Position numbers and translations under genes: made by a program. The notes under the pieces were generated by a model. It saw only the letters and a program-made list of their open reading frames with translations. It was not told the origin of the DNA and ran no database searches. This document shows positions 51,032 to 63,699 of a stretch of 64,000 nt of DNA, piece after piece (the stretch's first letter is position 1; every line of letters begins with the position of its first letter). The stretch spans positions 652,001 to 716,000 of the forward strand of contig JAFBJZ010000827.1 of NCBI GenBank assembly GCA_016785225.1, in the 5' to 3' direction. The stretch is from Psettodes erumei (taxonomy: Eukaryota > Chordata > Actinopteri > Pleuronectiformes > Psettodidae).

Positions 51032-51515
51032 ACTTAAAAAAAAAAAAATCTAGAACATGGAGCTGCAGAAAAGTAAAAACTTTCCAAACTTCTTCACTTT
51101 GACTCACATAAGGATAAAAACTGTGCATCCAGCTCAGTCAAAGTGGATTTAGTTCATCCCAGATGATTGAAGTGCACAGGTATAGTAATAGTAATCATAA
51201 TATTTACATTTGCGTGGTGGATAAGTTGTTGAGCCGTGCTGCCGTGTTCAGAGCGGCCTCGCCGCCGTCGGCGCCGACTGCAGATCGTTCGAGACGAATG
51301 GCGTTGGTGTGCGTGTGCGTGAGTGAGCCGCCTGGCACTCAGACCGGGAGGGAACTGGGTCGGCCTTTTATCCCGGTACCGGGTCGCGTGGTTCTGCTCA
51401 ATGACTCTTTCAGCGGCTCACTTTCACAGGCGGCGAGTCGCCCGCTTTCTTTTCAGGGAGTCCAATTATGGGTAAATTGCATGTCTGAGAGCGTCCTTCA
51501 AATGTTTCTACACCG

Positions 51516-51520
<5 letters not shown>

Positions 51521-51546
<26 letters not shown>

Positions 51547-51571
51547 GACACACACACACACACACAGACAC
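51521..51571 (+). repeat. (CA)n microsatellite
   Basis: CGCG leads into CA units with one CTGA and one CAGA interruption. Confidence 0.96.
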
Positions 51572-52720
51572 AGTTTTGACAGGTGCACCGAGTTGCTTGA
51601 CGACTGTCTGACTGAAATTTGACAAGGTGCATTTACCACGTCGCAACGGCTTCTTTAACTTTAGCTGCGGAGACCTGGCGAGGCCCGGCCCTCGCCGAAC
51701 CGTCGCACGCGACATCAGCGCGCCTACGAAGCGGGCGGGGGAGCGATCGATGGAACGGCGCTCTGTGAAGCAGCATGCTCCCCAGACAGACAGCAAAGCG
51801 CGAGGCGGTGCGGTTTAATGAAGCGCAGCGTTCGCTCTTGGTTTTTCCGTCGGTAATTAAAAAGTTCCGTTTTGACTAAATCATCACATTCGGAGCCAGA
51901 AGTGTTGCACCTCAGCACGTGGAACGTGTGATTATAATTTCAAGGAGAACGCCATCTTTGCTGACTCATTCCACGTTTTGTTTGCTTTTCTGTTCTTTTT
52001 TTTTTTTTTTTTTCTTGGCACCTGTTTTTTTTTCTCCTTCAGCGACGCTGAAAGTGTGCATGAAGGACTCAGAGAGTCTGTGACAGAACCCTTAAACACT
52101 TAGTCAGTTTCATAGTTGGACACTTCTGAGTACACAAGTCTGTGTGGTGGGGGTGGAACCGGGCCGGACTCACTACTTGGAAAGCAGAACCCTTGGCGCT
52201 CTGTCCCGTGTGACGTGTTCCCTGCCAGGGACCCGTTTCAGGTCCGCCATTTTTCTCTCCTCTCCTTGGACTTTTGAGATGATCCAAGCGGCACCAAGTC
52301 CGTCTGTTTCCCCTCACCAATCCGGATCCAGGTTGGACCGGCAGAAGTCCCGCAGCTCTTTCCGGGTGTCCTCGCAGTTGGATGTCTCCGGATCACCTTC
52401 ACGGTTACCGCGGGGGGGGGGGACTCACTTCGACCTCCTGTAATTGCAGTCTCATTCTTCGGCTTCCTGACTGCAGGCGAGGGTCGGATTGAAGATGGAG
52501 AGCTCTGCCTTCAGGCCCCCCGATCCGGTCCGGCCCGGCCCGTACGGACAGAACCTTTGTGTCTGCACCAGATTGCATCTGCGCTCTTCTCGGGGATGGC
52601 TCCATCAGAGCGGACACTCCATTGTGCGCCACTCAAACCAGTCGTTAAGTGCCTGAGATTGGAGTTGGCACCGGGTCTGATGCTTTGGTATTCTGCTAGA
52701 AACCCACAGCCGGCTCCTCT

Positions 52721-52742
52721 GGGGGTGGGGGTGGGGGGGGGG
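52721..52742 (+). repeat. G-rich tract
   Basis: G5, G5 and G10 runs separated by T. Confidence 0.85.
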
Positions 52743-54060
52743 TCTTTGTGATTGATTATCAGATGGAGAGGGAAGAGTCTGAGAAATGTATTGAATAGAA
52801 AAACAATTGTAATGAAATGTTGTGGCAACTCGAGCAGCGACTCTTCGTTCGTAGCCGACACTGTATCACCACCGTCTTCACGTCATTCCGTGGTGAGTGT
52901 TTTTCTCCGGGTCATCGATCCGCTCCGGCTTCGCCTCCCGAACATTTGTTAGGCAGTCGGGCTGGATCCCGGTCGGAGGATCGATCCCGCCTGCGTCCGC
53001 GAAACGTTCAGGGCTCGCCGTGAATTCACAAGCGCCTCTCCCGAGTTCCCCGCCAAGTGGAGCCCGGTGAGCAACTGATGGTATTCCCGGCGTGTTCCCG
53101 TCCAGGCGTTTGTCCTGTTGTGTCCCGGGGGAACGTTCACAACACCAGCTGAAGTTAAATGCTTACAAATAGACTCCATGTGGATCTGGAAGACTGTGCG
53201 CTCCATTTGCATCTGACTGCCCAAGTGTATTTACTCCTTCAGACGCTTGGGAGAGTTAAAAGATTTTTTTTTTTTTTTTTTATTCAGTGGAGAAATAAGT
53301 TGTGCGCACAGACTCACCAGATGTGTTGGTCATAAGAAGTGCTCGTGACCCAAATGCAGTACAGAAGCAATGTTTTATTTATACGATTGAAATGCAGGTG
53401 GCGATTCACCTCACCTCCGCGACCGGGTAATGTTTTTCTGCGTTAGTTATCTGGATCATTACGGATGATGACACATGGGTGGGAAGAAGTAACACACTGG
53501 TCATAATAAGGCTTGAACATTATATATTACATATTAGCCTGTGCGTGTCATCCTCATTTAAAACTCAGAGCAAACGTAATATAAATTCTGCAGCTGACAT
53601 ACATAAATCAAAATGCGCTGACGGACGGCGACCTGCCGTGCTGAAACCTTGAGGAAACTTAATTATAGATCGCGAAATGAAACTTCTGCCGGCCGCAAGT
53701 CGTTTGTGGCATCACTGCTAATTGACCCGGACTGATGACGATGACGACGAAGGCTTGGATTAATGGAGGATGGAAGAAACTTGCAAAGTCAACGTGGGGC
53801 TTTAATTTGGCGAGTTTGTCATTCACTTACCAGAGAATGAGAATCATCCTCATGATTATAATTCCTCTTCATAAGATGTGACCTTTGCACTCTTCCTTTC
53901 TCTTTTCCTGGACTTTTTCTGTGTAGGATTTTTTTTTTGTTTTTTGAAGACTCAAGCCTTTTCTCCGTGCTCCAATGGAACCAGTATTCATCACGCTCCG
54001 ATTTGAAAATGGCTCCATTTACGAGCGGTCCGGCACAGCTGCCACGCTGCCACGCTGCCG

Positions 54061-54330
54061 GCGAGATGCTTGAGCCGCTCTGAGCAGCCGCCAGACAACA
54101 ACGGCCTCGGTGTCAAAGTGCAAGTGAGATAAATGAGTCGCGGGCGTCTGCTCTGCTCTGCTCGTCGGGCTGTCGCCGGGGTCGGGGACGTTTCCTCCGC
54201 TCAGATCCACTGATGAGGCAAATCACTTTCAATCCTCGGCGCTCTGATGACGGCGTGCTCTCACAGGCAAAAGTTATTTACCCGCTTAAAAACGCTTTTA
54301 ATTCAGCAACAGATCCGTGCACCTGCTGGC
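54061..54330 (+). repeat. Duplicated segment, copy A
   Basis: This unit aligns in direct orientation to 55054-55340, about 1 kb downstream. Shared blocks in the same order are GAGCCGCTC, CAGCCGCCAGACAA, CGGTGTCA, GCAAGTGAGATAAATGAGT, the CTGTCG/GGGTC/GGGACG segment, TGATGARGCAAATCACTTT, TTATTTAC..CTTAAAA and GATC..TGCACCTGCT. Substitutions and small indels are scattered throughout, so the duplication is old. The flanks do not align. It has no coding capacity that I can recognise. It could be a diverged interspersed repeat present twice, or a local tandem duplication of a regulatory element. Confidence 0.78.
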
Positions 54331-55053
54331 AACGAGCCGCTGACGTTCATAGCTGGAGAGCGACAAAGTCAGATGAATGTTGCTGCGGGCAGGGTTCGTA
54401 AATGGCCAACTGCTCGCTGACGTATCCGTTTAATAAGCCAATAATATCTGGACAACCCCCCACCCCAACCTTCTCCTTGTAAACAGACAGTGGAGGGTAT
54501 GAGTCAAGCTCAATCCTCTATGACCCCCACGCTTCCTTTCAGGGACACTGACCGCTACATACCCCCCAGCAGGATCAGACCAGAGGCGAGCTGACTGGTT
54601 GAGGTGGGTGGCGAGTAGGCAGGCTGGTAATCAGGCTGTTAAGAACCTCCACCCCCCCAGGTAAAGAACTCTTGACTTAAAGGACACTTCCACTGTGCGT
54701 CATCCATGTTTGGACTCCCCACAATCACAATCACACGAGGGTTTACCACAAATTGTAAGAGACTTATGTGCCAGAGCACGGGTAGGCGGTGTGGTGAAGA
54801 AAAGACCAGGATGACAGGTAAACAGGAAGTACAGACAACAGCTCCTGCGGGGAACTGGGCTGGGATCGGCAGGTGATCGAAAGGTGAGGAACAGGTGAGC
54901 GGGTGGAGGACGGGCAGGTCCGCGGAGGGTTCATGTTGGAAAGGTTGACAGCTCGCTGTGATTACCGCATTAATGTCGGCGAGATAACGGGTGACGCGTG
55001 CGTGACATTTGCGACGATCGTAATCGGTTTGGAGTGGTCGGGGCGGCGTTCAG
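54331..55053. other. Spacer between duplicated copies A and B, no gene
   Basis: Unique-looking sequence that does not align to either copy. C-rich words (ACCCCCCAC, 54456-54465 area) and a CACCTCCAC-rich stretch are present. Confidence 0.6.
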
Positions 55054-55340
55054 GCGAGTGGCTCGAGCCGCTCCGTGCAGCAGCCAGACAATAACGGCTT
55101 CGGTGTCAGAGCGCAAGTGAGATAAATGAGTTGCAGGCATCTGCCGCGGAGCTCCTGCTCGACGGACTGTCGCAGGGTCAGGGACGCTTCCGCCGCTCCG
55201 GTCATTCCCAGTGATGAAGCAAATCACTTTTCACTGCTGTTTATTTTTTTTGCAGCTTACCGCAGCCCTCTCCAAGGCAACACTTATTTACTTACTTAAA
55301 AGGTTTTGACTGCTGCAGTAGATCTTTGCACCTGCTTGGT
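55054..55340 (+). repeat. Duplicated segment, copy B
   Basis: This is the direct-orientation partner of 54061-54330. The best preserved core is the GCAAGTGAGATAAATGAG block (55113-55130), which is identical to copy A at 54119-54136, and the GATGAAGCAAATCACTTT block near 55213-55230. Relative to A, B carries an insertion after CACTTT that includes TTTATTTTTTTTGCAG (55239-55254), a polypyrimidine-AG string of the kind seen at splice acceptors. There is no open frame after it that I recognise, so I do not call an exon. Confidence 0.78.
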
Positions 55341-55452
55341 GATATCTCGAACCAGCAGACAACTGTTGCGGTTCTGTGAAATGGCGGTAGCTTGTTTTAC
55401 ATTTTATAAGGTGTTAATTCACCTGTCTGACTGCTGGTTTTGGGGGTTCTAG

Positions 55453-55465
55453 TGCCCCCCAGTGG
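55453..55465 (-). promoter_or_regulatory. CTCF-like core with one mismatch
   Basis: The complement reads CCACTGGGGGGCA, against the CTCF core CCASYAGRKGGCR, with one mismatch at position six. It lies about 110 bp after duplicated copy B. Confidence 0.2.
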
Positions 55466-56862
55466 CCGCAAACTCACGAACGCAGCTTTGACAAACCTCC
55501 GCTGTTTGTGTCAACATTCGCCTGCTTGCTTTTCTTCTTCTTCTTCGTTTTGTCCTCTGCCTTTGGCGTTTCTTGCATTTTTGTCTGCGCGACGACAAAC
55601 AAGACAGTGCCTCCTCCATGAAAGCATCGCGCCATAGCCATTCGTTGTAAATAAAAGCAACACACAAAAAAGTACCTTCAACATTTCTCAACTCATTTTT
55701 AAAATAACACTCTTAAGCTTGGTATGATGTTGTAATTCATAAACTAATGGTGCCCAAACTCGCAATATCAGAAGAGAGCGCACAAAAGAAGCTTATTGCA
55801 ACACAACTTGAATCTTGATGAAGTTTCTTATTGAAAAAGTTGAAGTTGAACATCTCCTTTAAATCCAGCACATCACCCCTACACCCTCACCCATCGGGTG
55901 AGACTGAAATGAAACCTTTGAGAAAAAAAACCCTCTCACAGTACTAAAGGTTTTCTAACTTAGCTGCTTCCCGTCTGCCCGGAGTTCTCCAACTGTTTCG
56001 CCTGAAATGCCCCAACCCCCTCGACCCTTCAATACTTTTCTCAACAAAATCACAGAGTGGGAATTGGTTGCATTGCAGCAAACTTCCTAAAACCTGTAGT
56101 TTGGTCAGATTTCCCCCCTCCTAAAAAAGGTCCATTTTGGACCCGCCGGAGTTAATGCCATCCACTCCGAATGCTTCCTCAAGAGGCTTTCGCATTTTTC
56201 TTCCCCAGCACACGTTGATTGCACTTGATGACATGGCATTTGTTTCCCGTGGTTGACATGGCGGCCCTGCCATGGTTTTCAGAGGACTGGATACCGCGGC
56301 GCCGCTCACTCATTGCAAAAAGAGTATCTTAGGTGCGACCAGCGGTAGTGGCTGTTGTCGACAGGCTGAGAAATGTTGACGTCCGCTCGATCGACACCGG
56401 GCCATGAGTGCCGACACTCGAGAGCTTGCGGAGGGGCAGAAAGCCGAGAAAGTCGCTCTGAGCGTTTCGAAGAGGTAGCCTCAGACGAAGGCTGCGCGAC
56501 ATAAATGTACAAAAGAGGCTCAAGGTTCACAGATGAAGCTGAAAACGTTTTTCTTTTATTCATTGATTGCTGTCAGCAAATCCCATGAGACAAAACGCAT
56601 TGGGACACAATGGGACAAGTAAACTAAATGTTTGTCTCGCCATCAGATGCAGAGAAAAGTCCTTGTGTTGTTTTCTCAGAGTTTCCCAGCAGTGAGGACA
56701 CAAAGCTGTTTGTAAATCAGCTCCCACACAGGGTTTCTCCACCCGGCGCCGTTTGGCATTTAAGACTCCGTCGCAGCTTTAAAGCTGCCACGCATGTGCA
56801 CATTGCGCACACGGGAAAATCTTCCTGATCCCCCTCAGAGGCGCGACGGCGCTCTGGGTCTT

Positions 56863-56872
56863 ATCACGTGAT
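56863..56872. promoter_or_regulatory. Palindromic E-box ATCACGTGAT
   Basis: A perfect 10-bp palindrome around CACGTG, the USF/MITF/TFE-type site, in a stretch with several CpG dinucleotides (56740-56880). No gene is assigned nearby. Confidence 0.3.
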
Positions 56873-59800
56873 CTTGTGAAAACAACGAGGCGTGTTGAAA
56901 AGGTGTTGCTCCTGCCGGTGGAACAGTGCAGAGATCCGGCTCGGGAATCCGCAGCTTTGCTGCTTTACTTCTTTACTCTTTTTCTGAGAAAAAGCTCCAA
57001 AGCAAACTGCCGACCGCCAGCTACAGCCGCTAGCTTTTGGAGGTGGAGACCAAAAACAGAGATAAAAGAGGACCAAGCTCACTGGATCCCGCTGGAATAA
57101 CCTCTTTCGGTCCAAATGCAAATTTTTCGCAAAGAGGAAGGAGCAGGCGCTGCTTTCGAGTGTGCTCAGCATCGCCGGTTCCTCTGAGGAGGTTTTGTTT
57201 GTTTGTTTTTGACACCATTATCAAACCGCAACTTTAATAAGACCTAAGCACCATCGATACAGACAGGGGGAACGATTTTCCCTTCATCTCACAAATGAAT
57301 TCACTTGGCAGATAAATTGAATTAAGCGAGCTCACAGGCTTATTGAACCTCATTAGCCAACAGTTGCCTCTAATTGAGACGCGACGCGGAGGCTTCTCCA
57401 AATCAAACGATGCAAACCGCCTGAATGAAATTAAGATGCAATTAGGACCCAGTCCACTCGCGACGTGTTGACCGAACATCTCTGAAGCTGCGTGTCTGTC
57501 TTTTCCGACAGATGATTAATACATCCTTTGCTCTTGGATATCTTATTGATTTTGTTGTGAGACTTTTTAAGAAAAAGATTCATTTAGCTTTTCATCTCCT
57601 TCATCTGCCAGATAGAAGAAATCTAGATTTAAACCTTCAATGTGAAGAGAGTACATTTTGTTTTTCTTCTTCTCAGACCTTTGCACGTCTCATAATACGA
57701 CTCTGAAGAGTAAAAAAAATAAACCTTGCTGCTTTTTCGAGTAGGTTTTAAAACAACTTTATGCAGTGGAGCAAAAATATTCTATACATTTTTATGCGTC
57801 CAAATGAAATAGATACAGCGGATGGTGTAACGTTTAATCATTCATAGTAAGTGCGTCTTGCTTTAAAAATTATTAATCACTTGCATGCAGTGAATAAAAA
57901 AAGAAGCTGTTTGGTTTGGAGGGAATCTGTTGGGTTGGTTGTTTTTTTTACCTCCCCCATGGTCATGCCAGGAATTTTAACATTGTGTTCCTGCTCAAGT
58001 GCAAAAGTCTGAATCCATCAAATCATCTCTGCCCCCCGCCCAAATCCAATTTTACAGCAACAATGAACGCTATATGCTTTTTGTGTTTAATCTGACTCTT
58101 GAATCTCACGAGTCATGTTCGAGTCCCATTTGATCCGCCGCAGCCACGAGTCGACTCGGCTGACTGACTCTGGGGGGGGATCAGGCGGCAAATTAGCCTT
58201 CTCCTGTCAATTCATTATGAAGCTGTTGATTCATTGAATTATTTATTCCACGAGTAGCATCAAAAAAATGTAGCTGTGCCTTATCGATTCGGAGGCTTCG
58301 CAGGTGAGCTCCATCACTGCAACATCGCTCAGCAAAGGCGGGAGCCGTCGTCAGCGTGACCGCGGTTTGACAGTCTAATTTCCATGATTAAAAGAAGAAG
58401 AAAAAAAAAAACATGCATTTGAACCGCGGCGCAGACAGAAAGCGTGTAATTACCAGGTCTAAATGTGATCTGAGCGGCTGTAATGGTCATTAAATCAGCT
58501 GAGGGGGGGGTGAAGGGCCGAGCGGCAGGTATGGATGACGGGCGCCTTCGTTTGAAGCGTGTCATATCGAGCGGGAAGAGCGCTCCTCGTGTCCGCGGCG
58601 GGCGACGGAAAGTGTTTGTATTCACGCCACAGCGGTTGTCACGCCCGTCTTAATTAGCATATTATAGCGTGCCGCATATTTTAGAAAACATTCCCCCCAA
58701 AAAATGCGACGGGAGCGTTCGGGACAATGGCAGCGCACCGCAATAAATAATAGATTACTCAAAGCTGACTTTTAAACTGGGCTAACCATTTAAAGCATGC
58801 AGAGTAGACACATCGCTGACAGGTTTGCATTATTCATGGTGCGCACACACACAGACACACACATGCTGCTGCAGAGCCTCACAAACCAAGATGTACCGGG
58901 TTGGGTTTTTATTCTCGCTGGCGAAGAGAAGATGTGGAAATATTTGAAGCGGGAATGAGAAGAAGCGGCCGCCGATATTTTCTCAATGGAGGGTGTCGCC
59001 TGAGCTGATGCCGTCGGCGTTTCAAACGTGGCGGCTCTTCGGACGCCTGCCAGCGTTGGGAGAGCTGAATTAAATACGTGACGACAACAACGAGCAGAAT
59101 AGTTGGGGGAGCCGTCGGCGCGTTGAAGCGGTGGCTCTCCGTCACCGCGGCGTTGTTCGACCGGACCGTGTCGCTGAGGGGAGATGAACATTTTTCCCGA
59201 TTTATCTGATAAATACTGACGCGTGAAGACTCAAGTTGTACAGTGTACAGGTCCGGTTTGTTGGTAAATAAACGCAGGCGGAGGCAGGTAAACACAGCGA
59301 GCGAACTCCATGAACGGATCGGACGCCGCAGCAAACAGCTGTTTTTCATCCACGCCGCGACGAGCCGGCGATAAAGTTTCTGAGGAGTCCCCACGCTCCA
59401 TTACTCCCTGCTGCGCTATAAAAAACGACCCCGCCGTCAAAACAAAATAAGGGAAAAGGTCGCGGCCGGCCGGTGCTCGGGAAAAAACCCCAAAAAACGG
59501 AGTCGTGTTTCTGTCGACCGCCTCACAATTAAAGCTTCCCCAGTCCAACGCTTTTAATTGGTTTATTAGCAGGAAGTTAATGCGCCGGCGATAGTGGCCG
59601 TGGGGGAGAGGGAGAGAGACGGCGGCGAGTCCCGTATCGGCGACGCCAAATGAGAAACGTGGATTCTTCCTGCGAAACCGCCCTCACCTGCAGGTGCAAC
59701 GATAAAAACTACCACAAACTACAGAGTGTAAATAAAATCAGTGACTCGTGTGTAGTTTAGGAAAAAAACTGGATTTAATTTGAAGGATCGTAACTTCGGG

Positions 59801-60658
59801 GCGTAGGTGGTACAAACGGGGTCATCGGTCCAAGTCGGCGGGTTTCCTGCTCGCTGGAGTGAACGTGACAGTCTCCAGAGAGCATTCTGGGAAAAAAATC
59901 CCAAAGACTTTCTGATTCGCTTTCTCGTGTTTTCTTCTAAATCGTGCGGCAGGATCAGGGGGAAAGAGCTTCTTCGGACTGTCGTCGTTCAGGTTCGAGC
60001 TAATGTAACTTATTGATGAAAACCTTGAGCTGAGGCTGAAAGCTCCGGGAAAGTGCTGCATCCAGCAGGTAATTTTTCCTCTGATGATAAAACATTTGCG
60101 ATCAATCGGCGTGTGGAGGGTCTGAGCTGCTCATAATTTTTAAAAGTGTCGGTGTCGACGGAGCAGAGCTACTTGTTTCCTTTACGTTCAGACCAGATCG
60201 GCCTTTTAATTGAGATAATGAGCCTCTGTGTTTCACGGTCGACTTAAGCCAGTTAAATAATGGAGTTGTTCCCGCACGCCGCCAGAGGAAGAGGCAATCC
60301 TGGAGAGACGCCAAGCGTGCGAATGCGAGACGCGTAACGGTAAAATCCCCGCGATCGAGGAATATCCCGAGATTACGAGGCGCCGCCGTCGTGAGGAAAA
60401 GGAGTCGTAAAAAGTCGGAGTTGTAAACAAAATAAAATAAACGGGAGGGAGAGATTCCCATAAAGCTAAACAACGCTGACTCGTGACCATCAAATTTACC
60501 TGATAATCATTGGCTTTCACGAAGTTTCACTCTGGTTTTTCCAGTTGTGCCCCCCGGCCTGTTCCCTGTTTCCTGTCGAAACAGGTGCCCATGAAAATCT
60601 TCGCACACGGGCGGAGCTTTTGGCCAAATCTGGGAGGGTCCGAGAGGACGTGGGGAAT

Positions 60659-60701
60659 AGATATATAAAATGGATGGATATATGGATGGATATAAAATGG
60701 G
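60659..60701 (+). repeat. ATGGATGGATATA short tandem repeat
   Basis: TATAAAATGGATGGATATAT is followed by a near copy, GGATGGATATAAAATGG, making a two-unit AT-rich repeat just before a CA array. Confidence 0.8.
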
Positions 60702-60718
60702 CAGAGTTAATGGGCCCC

Positions 60719-60751
60719 CACACACACACACACACACACACGCGCACACAC
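60719..60751 (+). repeat. (CA)n microsatellite
   Basis: A CA run with one CGCG interruption. Confidence 0.96.
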
Positions 60752-61048
60752 TTGAGGAAAGAAACGGGATCGGGAACTTTCGACACTTCACCGGAGAAAC
60801 AAAACAAGGAGCAAAGGAGCTGAGCCGCGTGTTTCCCAGGGATTAGTTCATTGGTATGGCCAGTGTGCAGTGTCAGCTGGGGGGGGGGTTACAGTATGTA
60901 GACGTGTGAGCTGGGAGTAGTAGTAGTGGGAGGGGTGCACCCCCCCCCCCAGTGCAAAGACACACTGATAAATATTGATGACGCGAAGCAGGCCTGTTGA
61001 CATAGTGAGTGGCTCTGACACAGTTACAGCTGGCAGTGCGCTGGAGGG

Positions 61049-61120
61049 GTGTGTGTTGTGTGTGTGTGTGTGTGTGTGTGTGTTGGTGTGTTGGTGTGTG
61101 TGTGTGTGGTGGGGGGGGGC
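61049..61120 (+). repeat. (GT)n compound microsatellite with G10 run
   Basis: GT units broken by TTG, ending in GGTGGGGGGGGG. Confidence 0.95.
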
Positions 61121-61849
61121 TTCTCTTGGCTCTCATCATTGTGCTGAGCTGTGCACCGAACCCCGTCCTCGCTCGTACCCATCAAAATCAATTTCTACTT
61201 GTGCCTGCATTGTGGGTTTTTTTTTTTTTTTGTTTTTTTTAAAAAACGTGCGTGTAGTCACTTTAATTTTGTTTTGAAATGCTGCAGGGTCACGCTTCCT
61301 TTTTTTTTTTAATGATCTCTGCCTTTATGCCAGGTCTTTTTAAACAGTCCATGTAGTCCTTTAAAAAAAAAAAAAAAGCATTTAAAACGTATGAATGGGA
61401 GAGTAAATTACAAGGTAGGAACTAAAAGCATGCAAAAGGCCTCAGCGCAGCAGTGAATAACATAAGTGGGAGTGAAAACGTGCGTTCGCCTCAACGCCGC
61501 CGACAAAGCGCGCGGTTCGATTTTTCAAGGCGACGAACCAAAGGGTTAATCCCACCCGTGCCGCTCAAGCTCGCTCGCTCGCTCCGCGAACTCATCTGAG
61601 CCGGGCTCGGAGTGTCAGTGCATCAGGTCCATTTCCATAACGTGGAGATGCACAAGGTTACCATGGAAACCCATCCTTTCAGGACAAGTCTCGAGCGGAG
61701 CTCCACCTGATTCTGCACCGTATCAATACAAGAATCAGTCACAAAACCAAACAGTTCATGTCTAATAACGCCATTAATCACGCCGTTATCGTCGGCCGCT
61801 AAAGTGGCTACAGTAAGGGAATGGTTATTACGGCACGTGTTGTGCAGGG

Positions 61850-61880
61850 TGGGGGGTGGTGGTGGGGGTGGGGGGGGGCT
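61850..61880 (+). repeat. G-rich tract with G-quadruplex potential
   Basis: Runs of G6, G5 and G9 separated by T or TGGT. Confidence 0.85.
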
Positions 61881-62156
61881 CCCTCGCGCAAGCAGCAACC
61901 CCCCCCAAAAGATGCAGCCGCCTCCACTCAGGGGAACAGGCTTGTTTACAAAAGCAGAGCGGTCTCGGCGCCCTCGGTGCTGTTACGCTCTGATTCGATT
62001 TTTTATTGTTCAAAGAGGTCTATTATTGCCATCGGGGTTTATATCTCATCACGGGGAGACATCAAAGGGAGACGCAGCCTTCTCCTGATTCTGGAGGAAA
62101 ACCAGCTCCGTCGCCCGGGTGGAGGGGGACTCCTGAAGACCCCCGTCCTCTGTGAG

Positions 62157-62182
62157 CCGGGGGGGTGGGGTGGGGGGGGTGG
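62157..62182 (+). repeat. G-rich tract with G-quadruplex potential
   Basis: Runs of at least four G separated by single T. Confidence 0.85.
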
Positions 62183-62361
62183 CTTTCATTTGTGTTTCCT
62201 TTTGTGCTGCTTCACTGCGCGTTTAAGAAGTGAAACTGAAAAGTACGGACACAGTGCTTCTACACAACAGCAGTTACCACTTCGTTTCCTTTCGATTTCC
62301 TTAAGTCGCTTCACGTTAGCTTGAAGCATTTATTTTGCTTTTCACGTTTCGTTCGCCCCCC

Positions 62362-62386
62362 CACACACACACACACACACACACAA
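62362..62386 (+). repeat. (CA)n microsatellite
   Basis: About 12 CA units. Confidence 0.95.
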
Positions 62387-62849
62387 AACAGCATTAAATG
62401 CTAAATGTGCAGACGTGACACACACGTTCGTGGTCTCCAGCGGCCGCTCGGTACAGGAGTTAGCCTGTGTTTTGCAGCGGGTTGCTAATTAGAAAAGATA
62501 TTAGCATATTAACACACTAAACTACACATGTAAACACGTCACCTGTGTAACGCCGGCGTGTTCCCGTTGTCGAGCTCGTTAGCGCGCACACAACCCACAA
62601 AGACTGCAACGCAACTTTGTAGTCGCCGGCTGCCTATCACTGCAAATTAGCGCGTGGGATTTCCTAACACAGAGGGAGTGTTTTATTCCTGGGGGGGGCC
62701 CACGTGGCTCCGCCTGTCCGTAGTCATTGTGGATTTGCTCGTGTGCGTCGGAATGGGGGCTGACGTTCGCCCTTGTTATGGGGTAAACACCTGAGGAAAG
62801 CATTATGCAAACGCACCATCCAGACGGGGAGATCGATAGTTCGAGGGAG

Positions 62850-62891
62850 ACTGGGGGGCCCGGGGTGGGGGGGTGGGGTGGGTGGGGGGCC
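62850..62891 (+). repeat. G-rich tract with G-quadruplex potential
   Basis: G6, G4, G7, G4, G3 and G6 runs on the plus strand within about 40 bp. Confidence 0.87.
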
Positions 62892-63680
62892 CAAACGCCG
62901 ATCCAGACCTGGACGAATGAAATCGGCCTGACGCTGAGGCTGAATGACGCTAATTGCAACGGCAGCGGCAACCGCAATTTCAGCGGTTGTTGTTTCCCGC
63001 AGCACCGGCTCTTCATTGAGCCTTTTATACGTATTCAAACACGACCTAATTCTCCACGGCTCCCATGTTCTCCTTCTCCGTCTAATCAAGCGCCGAAAAT
63101 AGAAACGAGCGCGCCGTAATGAGGATGCAATCCATCTGAGCGCGTTGTTTACGGAGTCGCTGCCGTCGGGCGCTCGCCGCGCGGACGGCGTGGCGCTTTT
63201 TTCGAACGGGGACGGGAAGCGGCTCCGTCCCATCGCACCGTGGCTCAAGGTGTTCCCCGGCACAGAGCGGCACTTCCAGGCGTTTCCGCCCTGCACCCAT
63301 CCCCGGTGACAAACCGGAGGAGGTGCGGTATCAGATTAGAGATGTCCTCCGGCAGCCAAAACACACATTCATCCTGAGCGGACCCGCCGAGCTGAGGTGA
63401 AACGCTATTTTTTATTTTACCCTGAAGATGACACGGCGCAAAAGTTGGCGAAAAGACGCCTTGACTACTCCATCAACCGGTCGAAATCTCCCCTCTCAAT
63501 GTCACCGCTTCAGGACGCCGAGAGCTGGAGATTAAATTCGTGCCCCCCCCCAAAAAAAAAAAAAAAAAAAACCGTGGGTGTGCGACAACTCACACAAACC
63601 AAACGACCTTTTCACCTTCAGCTCCCGGCAACGTGACGCAAATTAATGATCCGTACGCCGATCGCAACCTGGAGATGTAA

Positions 63681-63699
63681 ACATATATATATATATATG
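63681..63699 (+). repeat. (AT)n microsatellite
   Basis: A 19 bp AT run. Confidence 0.92.

Larger units (their letters stand above)
47698..54060. other. No gene seen
   Basis: CpG-dense stretches (48080-48170, 48400-48480, 49430-49520, 50200-50440, 51240-51300, 51670-51760) alternate with AT-rich stretches (53500-53900). Many overlapping short frames occur on both strands and none matches a known family. Poly(T) is at 51994-52013 and 53264-53281. Confidence 0.6.
55341..58800. other. No gene seen
   Basis: Mostly AT-rich (55680-56100, 57230-58100). 55440-55690 has a minus-strand frame rich in Lys/Arg with no family match and may be repeat-derived. 58150-58300 is AT-rich with homeodomain-type words. 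Confidence 0.6.

Noticed and set aside
53165..53185. Partial match to a microRNA (ACTCCATGTGGA)
   Set aside because: Only the 3' half resembles miR-194. The seed is absent and no hairpin is evident.
55239..55254. Splice-acceptor-like polypyrimidine tract and CAG
   Set aside because: There is no following open frame with recognisable protein similarity and no donor site to pair with it.
58105..58125. B-box-like GTTCGAGTCCC
   Set aside because: There is no A box, acceptor stem or cloverleaf upstream, so no tRNA is called.
62724..63296. 190-residue minus-strand open frame
   Set aside because: The composition is driven by CpG-rich and G-rich sequence. There is no recognisable domain, and it overlaps other frames.
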